Origin: Myxococcales bacterium
GTDB taxonomy: Bacteria > Myxococcota_A > UBA9042 > GCA-2863065
Assembly: GCA_018780435.1 (NCBI GenBank)
Contig: JADMJS010000015.1
Location: forward strand, 1-64,000
Length of the DNA: 64,000 nt
Direction of reading: 5' to 3'
The notes under the pieces were generated by a model, which was given only the letters and a program-made list of their open reading frames with translations, did not search any database and was not told the origin of the DNA. How positions within the stretch are numbered: position 1 is the stretch's first letter; each line of letters starts with the position of its first letter. Made by a program: the position numbers and the translations under genes. Shown in pieces: positions 35,859-43,038 of this stretch.

Positions 35859-36757
35859 TGGGCTACCTCCTGGGTGACGTGGCTAGAGGGCAAACAAACG
35901 TGGGGGACGTGCTGGGCGATGTGCGCGCGGGCGGCGATGTGAGGCGGGCTCGCGAAGGACGGGATCGGCGGAGCCCGGAAGGCAAACGCCAGAGAAAGCC
36001 TCGGCAGAAACGCCATTCCTCGCTGTCCGCCCCCGTGGAGTCTGTCCGACAGCGGAAGCCCGCAAACCCACGCCTCGCCATCCGAGTGGTGCCCAGGCGA
36101 ACACATGAGAACACCGCGATAGCCAGGTTCCGAGGGAAGTTCGGTGCGACGACGGAGCGGGGCCATCGCCGTCTTGTCGGCAACGGCGATGAGCATCTGG
36201 CCGATCGTTCCCATGGCTGCTTCCTGAAAAGCCTCAACGACTCCCCTCTTGGCGATGCCTTCGGGAACCACGACGAGGTAAACCGAACGCGTCGGGTCAT
36301 CAACCAGCTCGACGAGCGCCTCGGCCCCGGCAAGACCCGTGGCGTGTAGCGGTTCGGCGAGGACCGGCGAAGAACCGCGTGTCCAATGTGGGGACGCCGC
36401 AAGGAGCTGCAGAGCGAGAGACGAGTGCAACTCCACGGCCTCTCTGAGCTTGGCGCACGGCGCTGTGTCGACGAAGTAGGCGCTCACCACGATCGAGTCT
36501 GCGATGGAGCTGACGATCATCGTATAGTTGCCGCGTGCGTTGCCCTTCTGGACGTACCAGCTGCAGACGCGGTAGACCACCTGGACACCGGCCGAGCTGG
36601 ACTCGGAGCCGAGGGTTCCCGCGGCGTCGACGAACGACGTCGCGCCGTCCGGAAGGAACGCCGGCGATTCCATGATCGCGTTGACGAGCTGGAAGATGTC
36701 GGAGAGATCTCCGGATTTCGAGGAGATCATCATTTCGAGAGTCGCTTGTTCGTTCAT
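35855..36757 (-). CDS. Hypothetical protein, first gene of module upstream of BREX (300 aa)
   Basis: Not recognised. ATG 36757 has an AGGAG about seven bases upstream; an in-frame ATG at 36808, with AAGGA upstream, would add 17 residues and is equally possible. Residues ~1-130 are mixed alpha/beta (QVVYRVCSWYVQKGNARG, YTMIVSSIADSIVVSAYFVD); 130-210 include a beta-rich segment ending VYLVVVPEGIA; the C-terminal ~90 residues are Pro/His-rich and less ordered. There is no clear HTH. It is transcribed from a region with two palindromes (36830-36858 and 36896-36907) and is coupled to the 183-aa gene. Confidence 0.6.
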   Translation of the reverse strand: MNEQATLEMMISSKSGDLSDIFQLVNAIMESPAFLPDGATSFVDAAGTLGSESSSAGVQVVYRVCSWYVQKGNARGNYTMIVSSIADSIVVSAYFVDTAPCAKLREAVELHSSLALQLLAASPHWTRGSSPVLAEPLHATGLAGAEALVELVDDPTRSVYLVVVPEGIAKRGVVEAFQEAAMGTIGQMLIAVADKTAMAPLRRRTELPSEPGYRGVLMCSPGHHSDGEAWVCGLPLSDRLHGGGQRGMAFLPRLSLAFAFRAPPIPSFASPPHIAARAHIAQHVPHVCLPSSHVTQEVAQ

Positions 36758-36829
36758 TTGTTGCTCCTGCTCTTTTGATGTCGGGATTTGTAGCTTGGTT
36801 ACATTCATTTCTTTTTTCCTTCTTGCATT

Positions 36830-36858
36830 AGCTTTGAACTCAACATGAGTTCAAAGCT
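36830..36858. promoter_or_regulatory. 13-bp perfect inverted repeat in the promoter of the BREX-upstream module
   Basis: AGCTTTGAACTCA and TGAGTTCAAAGCT flank the three-base spacer ACA. Its near edge is 22 bp from the ATG at 36808 and 73 bp from ATG 36757. No T-run follows on either strand, so an operator is likelier than a terminator. The local sequence is clearly AT-richer than the rest of the window, as expected of an imported promoter. Confidence 0.7.
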
Positions 36859-36895
36859 GCCTCAGTTTCACCCGAAGATTCGGTGGGTTTAACTC

Positions 36896-36907
36896 AATGA
36901 ATTCATT
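36896..36907. promoter_or_regulatory. Second palindrome, AATGAATTCATT
   Basis: A perfect 12-bp palindrome 38 bp upstream of the larger inverted repeat. The preceding bases (TTTAACTCA) resemble one arm of that repeat (TTTGAACTCA), so the two may be tandem sites for one regulator. Confidence 0.4.
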
Positions 36908-37136
36908 TCATTAGGCGCTGTGGCATCTGGCGAACACGACCGAGCGCGCCCCGCCGGCCGGCTTCTGCCGGAGGCCGGGATGCGTCGTTCAGTATGTACT
37001 ATCCTGCTCGCGAGGGGGGGAGTCAAGGACTTTAAGGACGCTGTCGAGCTTTTTGCCAATGTTCGCGGGCGGGGTCCGAGCGTTCCGAGAGGCGGCTCGC
37101 TTGCCGTGACATGGCATGCCAGAAAAACATGATTAG
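36908..37136. other. Intergenic stretch without a convincing gene
   Basis: Together with the palindromes to its left this makes ~330 bp without a gene between the BREX-upstream module and the ORF fragment at 37137. It includes AT-richer patches (AGTATGTACTATCC around 36,991-37,004) that could hold the promoter of the minus-strand module. Short ORFs here look random. Confidence 0.5.
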
Positions 37137-37379
37137 CTGCGAGGCTTTACAAAGTTCACCCTGCTAGGGAACTGGGCCCACTCGGGTGCTATCAGCGAAC
37201 TCCAGATAGAGAATGAGCATTCTGGATTGTATGTTGCGGCATTCCGATTCTCCCTTGGCTTTGATGAGGCCATCTTTGCGATTAGCGGTTGGCTAAATGA
37301 GCAAATGAGCAGCCGCACAATTCTCAAATCGAATCCAATCGAACTCACTCACTGGAGCACGGGCTCCGCCATTGCGTGA
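37137..37379 (+). pseudogene. Start-less ORF fragment of unknown family
   Basis: An 80-codon open stretch follows a TAG at 37134-37136 and ends at TGA 37377-37379. The translation looks like a real folded protein (FTKFTLLGNWAHSGAISEL; GLYVAAFRFSLGFDEAIFA; ISGWLNEQMSS) and is AT-richer than its neighbours, but there is no upstream ATG or GTG in frame. It is probably the 3' remnant of a gene cut by rearrangement. It converges on the radical SAM gene, 12 bp away. Confidence 0.45.
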
Positions 37380-37391
37380 TTGACGCACCCC

Positions 37392-38672
37392 TCATTCCAG
37401 CTCCTCCACTCGGAGTGGGTGCCGGCCCTCGCTGAACCGAAGCGCGGCGGCGAGGTCGGACATCGCGAGCCATTCCGCCGTCGTGAAGGTGGAGCTCTGG
37501 ATGACGGCGGGGATGAGATCGTCGTTCTCGCGCAAGGACCACTCGTGGCGACGGAGCTCGAGCGGCGTCCCTCGGAGGAGCATCAATGGGAACGCCCGAA
37601 TGCTGGGGACCGCGCGATCGAGGCAGAACTGCACGCTACTTCGAAACGAGGACGAGGTCTGGAGCGGCAGGCCATAGATCAGCGAGACGAGGTAGGGAAT
37701 GCGGCGTCGATGGAGGCGCTCGATGGCGGCTTCGACCACGTCGATGCGATTACGGCGATCGACGGCATGAGCTTCTGCGTCGTGGATGGTCTGGAGTCCG
37801 AACTCCAGGCAGACGTCGAATCCAGCGAGGGCGTCGAGGAAGTCGTCAGTGAGCGCCTCGAAGCGGCACTGGAGGGAGAGGTGGCCGCCGAATCCGACCG
37901 AGCGGAGCAGGTTGAGAGTCCTGACGGCGGGAGCGCCGAGGTTGAAGATGGGGTCGAGCACGGCGATCTGCTCCGCGCCCGCAGCCACGAAGCGCCGGGC
38001 TTCGTCGGCGAGTCGATCCGCGAGTGCGCGCTGGATTCGGGTGAACTCGGGCGAGGGGTCACGGTGTTGGCAGAACGCGCAACGATAGGGGCACCCTCGT
38101 TGCGTTTCCCAGCGGACGAGTCGGCGCTCACCCGGCGCGAAATCGAGCGGAAGCGCGCCGGTTGAATAGGGCGACGGGAGCTCCGCGAGGTCGCCGGATG
38201 CGGGTTCACGGCTGGGCTCGTGCGGGCGGGTCACGCCTTTCGGGAGAGGAGCCCTGGGGTCCCCGACGATCGAAGCCAGCGCCGTTTCCGCGTAGCCGCG
38301 GACGAACAAGTCCACCCCTGGGTAGAGCTGGGCGAGCTCGTTGGTCGCGTAGGTGACCTGCGGCCCGCCGAGGATGATCCTGCCAGAGAACACGGCCCGC
38401 AGACGTGGGAGTAGTGCCGTGACGAGCGGTTCATTCCAGACGTAGGCACCAATCGCGACGTCCACGTCGGACTCCGAGCGATCCACGCGGTCGAGAATGG
38501 CTCGCACGACCAGGGCCGGCGACGTGCTCGAGTGGTTCGCCGGCAGACAGACTTCAGCGACATCGATGCCACGCGACCGAAGCATGGCTGAGAGCGACGC
38601 GTGCCCGAGGGGGATCCGCGGATCGCCGGGTCGCGTCCAGTCCAGTGCGACCAGGATGCAGCGGCGGCTCAT
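37392..38672 (-). CDS. B12-binding-domain radical SAM protein
   Basis: A 426-aa enzyme. The N-terminal ~150 residues form a cobalamin-binding-like Rossmann domain (IPLGHASLSAMLRSRG; IILGGPQVTY). The radical SAM core follows with CPYRCAFCQ (Cx3Cx2C, residues ~196-203), which binds the 4Fe-4S cluster that cleaves SAM, then LSLQCRFEAL and LEFGLQTI. Such enzymes do methylations and ring rearrangements, often on peptides or secondary metabolites. The B12 motif DxHxxG is not evident, so cobalamin may not be bound. The start overlaps the stop of the 91-aa DUF4258-like gene, its probable functional partner. Confidence 0.88.
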   Translation of the reverse strand: MSRRCILVALDWTRPGDPRIPLGHASLSAMLRSRGIDVAEVCLPANHSSTSPALVVRAILDRVDRSESDVDVAIGAYVWNEPLVTALLPRLRAVFSGRIILGGPQVTYATNELAQLYPGVDLFVRGYAETALASIVGDPRAPLPKGVTRPHEPSREPASGDLAELPSPYSTGALPLDFAPGERRLVRWETQRGCPYRCAFCQHRDPSPEFTRIQRALADRLADEARRFVAAGAEQIAVLDPIFNLGAPAVRTLNLLRSVGFGGHLSLQCRFEALTDDFLDALAGFDVCLEFGLQTIHDAEAHAVDRRNRIDVVEAAIERLHRRRIPYLVSLIYGLPLQTSSSFRSSVQFCLDRAVPSIRAFPLMLLRGTPLELRRHEWSLRENDDLIPAVIQSSTFTTAEWLAMSDLAAALRFSEGRHPLRVEELE

Positions 38673-38944
38673 CCGCGGCGCCCTTGGCGACGCGGCGCGC
38701 GGCGGCTGCGATAGAGCGTGACGACGCGGTCCTCGGCAACGATGAGGGTGACGCCTCGAAACGCGCGAAGGTCGGCGCCCTGGCGCGCGGCGGCAGCGAC
38801 CTGACGGTCACCGAGGTAGTGGACGGTGGTTCCGCCGGACTGCCGCCATTCGCGACCGTAGTAGAGGGCGGCTTCCATAGCCGCCGGATTGAGGGCGCGT
38901 TGGGCGGCGCGGAGACGAGCATGACGAGTTCGGGAGATGGACAT
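38669..38944 (-). CDS. Small DUF4258-like protein
   Basis: A 91-aa basic protein with the DUF4258 layout: N-terminal TRHARLRAAQRAL (H.. .R...R), a central YYGREWRQSGGTTVHYLG, and the C-terminal VTLIVAEDRVVTLYRSR strand pair. DUF4258 proteins are small, BECR/RelE-like or of unknown role. It is translated first and overlaps the radical SAM gene by four bases. It may be a toxin-like protein, a binding partner or a substrate of the enzyme; none of these is shown by the sequence. Confidence 0.65.
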   Translation of the reverse strand: MSISRTRHARLRAAQRALNPAAMEAALYYGREWRQSGGTTVHYLGDRQVAAAARQGADLRAFRGVTLIVAEDRVVTLYRSRRAPRRQGRRG

Positions 38945-39029
38945 CGGGGCCTCCTGAGTTGGCTCGGGAGAGCGTACGATCGGCCTGATTAATCATTGAA
39001 ACTTAACTTCAACTAGGTACCCTCGTGTC
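38945..39029. promoter_or_regulatory. Divergent promoter region with TGATTAATCA palindrome
   Basis: The 85 bp between the divergent DUF4258-like and STAND genes must hold both promoters. A perfect 10-bp palindrome, TGATTAATCA, lies at 38986-38995, and the following bases (TTGAAACTTAACTTCAA) form an imperfect dyad. The region is markedly AT-richer than the flanking genes. Confidence 0.45.
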
Positions 39030-42000
39030 ATGAACTACGAACTGAATGACGCCCAACGTGAACGATGGAAGCGCGAGCTGGCCCCAGCGCGAGGCCTGCA
39101 AACGGAGCTCAGCAAGAACAACAAGTTGGGTGGCGGAGAAGCAAGCCGGAAGACCCTGCTCAATCACTTCTTTCAGGGCAAAGAGAGCGGACTCAAGTGG
39201 GTCCTTACTGACGACCGGCGCGCGGATATCGTAGGTAAGCGTCTCGAACGCGCGGGAGCGGCTGGGCTTCGCGAGGCCTTTCAACGTGTCGTCGCGGGCG
39301 ACGTGGCGTGGGGTCTTGCCGATACTAGGCTACCCGGCTTTGAGGACCACGGTCCCGCACCGATTCTGGATCTCCTCGTGGAACCGGATCGTAACGGTTC
39401 TTTCGAAGCTCCCCATGAATGCCCTTCTCTGCTTTCGCACTTCGCGAAGCAGCTCGCCGCGAGGGGCGATCGGGCCGGAATCATCGTCATCGAAGGCCCG
39501 CCCGGGTCAGGACGGAGCACGGTCCTGCGTACGTTCGCCGCTCGCCTCGCGGAGCTGAACATCACGGTGGCCGCATTCGGGAGTCGCGCTGAGAAGAGTC
39601 CGGACGTGTGGCTCGCCGACGACTACGATCGCCTCCCCGATGAGGACAGGCGTGCGTTGCGCGCCGATGTCGGGAAACGGAAAGCGGGTCTCGTCGCGAC
39701 GGTCCTTTCGGGGAGTGACGAGGTAAATGTCGAGGATCGATTGGTCCTTTGGCGAATGCTGGGGGAGCGCAGTGCGCAACGAGACACCGTCGTCGGATTT
39801 AGGACGACTCCTTATCCCGTTCGAAGAGCGCGCGAGCTGCTTCAGAAGATCGAGGCGGTTGCGGCAGAGCGGTTCGAGATCACGGTCGGCACAGCCGCGG
39901 TAAGCGACTGGCTGGCGGGCAACCCGCTGCTCGCGGCACTCATCCAGACCCCCCGTGCCATCGGCGCATTGGCAAGGCGGCAGTCCCATCATCCCGCGCC
40001 GCCGCCAAAGCTGTCGCACCTGCTCGAGGGGTTCGTGGACGTCTGCGTCCGGCGTTGCGAGCAGGAGGATGATCCCGAGGCAGCTCAGCGTGGAGGCTTC
40101 CTTTTCCGAGACGGTAAAGACCTCATTCGGCGAGTGGCGGAGAGGGCTGTTGTGAGCGGAGAAGCGCCGAGTCGCGGACTCCTTCTGCAGCATGTGCTTC
40201 ACCTTGCAGACGCGGGGAAGCTCCCAAAGGAAGGGCCAGCGACGCAGTGGGCCGAAAGGCTGGTGGATCGGCTGACTCGGTTTGGGCTGTTCTATGAGCT
40301 CGATGGTCGCTTCTTCCCTGCCGATCCGCTCCTCTATCTCGTCGCGCTCGACCCGACCAAGTGGCAGGCGTGCCCAGAGCCGTTCCGTCACCAACTCTTG
40401 ATCCTCGACGCCGTCGAGCGCAATGACGTGAGTCGGGTGTTATCCCAGATTCTGGCGATGGACGTACCCGAGCTCGCCGAGGCCATGCCAACCCTGATGG
40501 TGCTGCTCTCCAGCACTCTCCCAGGAACAGATGTCGCCATCGTCCGCAAAGCGTTCGAGCTTGCTCTGCTCTGGTGGTGTGAGTACGCCCCACCGGAGCG
40601 GCCCATCGAGCGACAAGTAGGCCCGCTTCGCGAGGACTACCCGCTTCTCGGTCATGGCGCCGTCGCGCTACTCGCCGGGATCTCGATCCGCCGGCGAAAG
40701 GAGCTCGGCGGCGGTGGGCTGGGCCTCGATCTCGGGCTGGAGAGAGGTGTTCGTCGAGTGGCCGCGATCCACGGGCGTCCGGAACTCGACGCGCACTTGG
40801 CGGAGCTGCGAAGACGCGCGGCCTCGGTCGGGAGCTTGAGTGCCTGGGATCCGACACTCTGGGCAGCCATCGGCGAGCGCAAGGAGGAGGTGTTCGACCG
40901 TTCCAGCGAATGGGAGTGGCGAAAGGTCGTCGGAAGCGACTTCATCGATCGCGAAGACGTCCAAGGTGCGGTCCTACTGACGGGCGGGTTGGGCGTTCCA
41001 GTGTGGCCGCAGCTCTACGACATGGGGCGGCCGCTGGCCGGGCGCGCGCTGGAGCTGCTGCTGAAGCACGACCCTGACGCCTGTGGGGAGGCCCTTCTTC
41101 GAGTCGCTGAGGCCTCGATCCGCAGTGCTCGTGAAGACTTCGCCCACGCTCTCGTGGCCGTTATGGATCGCCTGCCCGACCGGAGCGCGCTGCAGGAACG
41201 CCTCGTCGACCTAGTGAAGAGAATTGGGCCAGAACCCTGGATGGATGATGGGGTGAAGATGCTGCCGGTCGGCAAGTGCATCCTGCAAAGGCTGCTCGAG
41301 CCGACGCCGCCCACCCAGGTCTGGATGGCGTGGTCTTCGTCGGCTCTTGTACGGCTCCCCTGGGCGCTGTTCGTGGAGTGCGGTCTTCCTGACGCACGCA
41401 TTCTCGATTGGCTGGAGGCGTGCCCGCTGAGGGAGGATGACATGCTCGGGCAAGTCCAACGCCGGGGGGAGCTCGGCAGGAAGCGTCGAGCCGACCCTAA
41501 GGCTGGGCGTGGGCCGTCGGAAACGAGCCGCGAGTCGGCTCTCGACGAGCTCTCGTTCAGCGCCGACGGCGCCATCCTGGAGCGACTTGTGACCGGGCCA
41601 TTCAATGAAAACACCCGAGTCACGGCGCTTCGCCACCTGACGGACGCTGATGCGGGAAAGGCAGGCGAAGTATTACTCCGCACGCTTGTGGATCTACCTC
41701 CCGCGCACATTCCGCACGCAATCGACTACCTGGGCTGGCGGGGAGTCGACTTCTTCAAACTTGCTGGGGCCGCGGAGTGGGAGCTGGCGTTCAGTAAGAC
41801 GGAGCAGTCAGCTCCGCGTCTTGCGTACGCGCTCCTTGCGGCGGCGAGTGACCCGACTTCCGACCGGCTGAGCTGGGCGTCGACTGAAGTCGCGCATGCA
41901 GAAAAGTCTTATGTAGACGAGGACGCAATCTGGGACGAGGGCTGGTACGGATGGGGCGGGCTCATCGGGTTCGCTCTTCGACGACTCCGGTCCCAGAGTA

Positions 42001-42530
42001 GCGAAGGGTCCCTTGTTCTCGGTGAGCAACTGCTTACGACGCGGCTCTTTGCCGAGGTCTTGGTGGACTCACTGACGGGCCCGGTCCTCGACTGTGTGGG
42101 TGTTCCAAGGTTCCATGCGTGGATGGAGCAACAGGAATGGGCGCTACCGCGGCTGGGGTCGTTCTTGGAGCGGTGCCTCCAAGGGACGCTGGCACTCTCG
42201 CTCTTCGAGTGCCTCATCGTTCAGCCGACTTGGTCGCTCGATGCCGCTCGAGTTGTCTCGAAGCGTATCCTCCCGACGCGGACGGACTGGTTCATGACGC
42301 TCCTCGGTATCGCTGGTTTGCAACCTGACTACGAGCCTACGGTGATGGAGCTTCTTCAGGGACTGGCAGATCGCGACGTCGGGGAGGCGATAGGGTGGAT
42401 TGACGGTCGAGGCGGTCCTCCAGCGATCCGCTCGACTCGCTACGCAGCCGTGGCGGGTCGCCTCCCGCCTGGCCCAACCAGAGCTGATGCGACGAGAAAG
42501 GCGCTCGTCGTGGCAGCGGCGGCGAGCTGA
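39030..42530 (+). CDS. Large STAND-like P-loop NTPase, candidate defence sensor
   Basis: An 1166-aa protein. Residues 1-~95 form a helical N-terminal domain (GEASRKTLLNHFFQGKESG) of no recognised family. The NTPase has Walker A IIVIEGPPGSGRSTVLR (151-167) and Walker B-like DVWLADDYDRLPDEDR near 195; the region to ~450 fits a helical NTPase lid. The remaining ~700 residues are Leu/Ala-rich helical pairs without clear TPR or WD signatures, suggesting HEAT-like repeats. This N-terminal-domain/NTPase/repeat layout is that of STAND proteins, including antiphage Avs. Its setting beside BREX and Septu supports a defence role, but no nuclease motif is visible. It ends 50 bp before hrpA, convergent. 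Confidence 0.7.
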   Translation: MNYELNDAQRERWKRELAPARGLQTELSKNNKLGGGEASRKTLLNHFFQGKESGLKWVLTDDRRADIVGKRLERAGAAGLREAFQRVVAGDVAWGLADTRLPGFEDHGPAPILDLLVEPDRNGSFEAPHECPSLLSHFAKQLAARGDRAGIIVIEGPPGSGRSTVLRTFAARLAELNITVAAFGSRAEKSPDVWLADDYDRLPDEDRRALRADVGKRKAGLVATVLSGSDEVNVEDRLVLWRMLGERSAQRDTVVGFRTTPYPVRRARELLQKIEAVAAERFEITVGTAAVSDWLAGNPLLAALIQTPRAIGALARRQSHHPAPPPKLSHLLEGFVDVCVRRCEQEDDPEAAQRGGFLFRDGKDLIRRVAERAVVSGEAPSRGLLLQHVLHLADAGKLPKEGPATQWAERLVDRLTRFGLFYELDGRFFPADPLLYLVALDPTKWQACPEPFRHQLLILDAVERNDVSRVLSQILAMDVPELAEAMPTLMVLLSSTLPGTDVAIVRKAFELALLWWCEYAPPERPIERQVGPLREDYPLLGHGAVALLAGISIRRRKELGGGGLGLDLGLERGVRRVAAIHGRPELDAHLAELRRRAASVGSLSAWDPTLWAAIGERKEEVFDRSSEWEWRKVVGSDFIDREDVQGAVLLTGGLGVPVWPQLYDMGRPLAGRALELLLKHDPDACGEALLRVAEASIRSAREDFAHALVAVMDRLPDRSALQERLVDLVKRIGPEPWMDDGVKMLPVGKCILQRLLEPTPPTQVWMAWSSSALVRLPWALFVECGLPDARILDWLEACPLREDDMLGQVQRRGELGRKRRADPKAGRGPSETSRESALDELSFSADGAILERLVTGPFNENTRVTALRHLTDADAGKAGEVLLRTLVDLPPAHIPHAIDYLGWRGVDFFKLAGAAEWELAFSKTEQSAPRLAYALLAAASDPTSDRLSWASTEVAHAEKSYVDEDAIWDEGWYGWGGLIGFALRRLRSQSSEGSLVLGEQLLTTRLFAEVLVDSLTGPVLDCVGVPRFHAWMEQQEWALPRLGSFLERCLQGTLALSLFECLIVQPTWSLDAARVVSKRILPTRTDWFMTLLGIAGLQPDYEPTVMELLQGLADRDVGEAIGWIDGRGGPPAIRSTRYAAVAGRLPPGPTRADATRKALVVAAAAS

Positions 42531-42580
42531 AAGCCAGCTTCGGCAGCGTGATTCACGAAGGACGCACGGTCTTGAGGTGA

Positions 42581-43038
42581 TCAGGCGAGCGCCTCCACCG
42601 CCGCCGCGACCTTCTGCAGCGAGACCGGGTACGCCGGCTTCAGCTCCGGGGCGAAGGTCGCCACGCGCAGTTCTTCGAACATCATCAGGACTTCGAAGGC
42701 CGCGGCCGCGTCTTTGGCCGTCTTTCGCTTTTGGAGGAGGCGGGTCCAGACCGGGAGGAGGGGGGCGAGCTTGTCGGCGTCCTTCTTCGGGTTGGCGATG
42801 GCGCGGTCGAGGCGGGCCGTGATGGCGCGGAGGTAGCGGGGGACGTGCGCGAGGTCCGCCGGGAGCGCGTGGGCCATCAGGTCGGGCGGGAGGAGGTGGT
42901 CGAGCTGGGCGTGGATGTCGGTGATGGCGGCTTTGGCGGCGAGGTGGCGGCTGGCGTTTCGGAGGGCGGTGAGCGTCTTCTGGAGCTCGGGGCGTAGGGC
43001 CTCGATGGCGTCCGTGAATTGGCCGAAGGCGACTTGGA
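42581..43038 (-). repeat. Right copy of the island-flanking direct repeat (hrpA 3' end)
   Basis: Collinear with 15350-15807. The inner part (42900-43038) is identical over 139 bp and continues uninterrupted into hrpA at 43039; the outer part (42581-42899) is the more divergent section and adjoins the island. Confidence 0.9.

Noticed and set aside
37133-37348. 71-aa minus-strand ORF
   Set aside because: It is antisense to the better-looking plus-strand fragment at 37137-37379 and has no supporting ribosome site or neighbours.
37392-38944. Calling the radical SAM/DUF4258 pair a RiPP cluster
   Set aside because: The small protein has a folded-domain pattern and no leader/core peptide layout, and no peptidase or exporter is adjacent.
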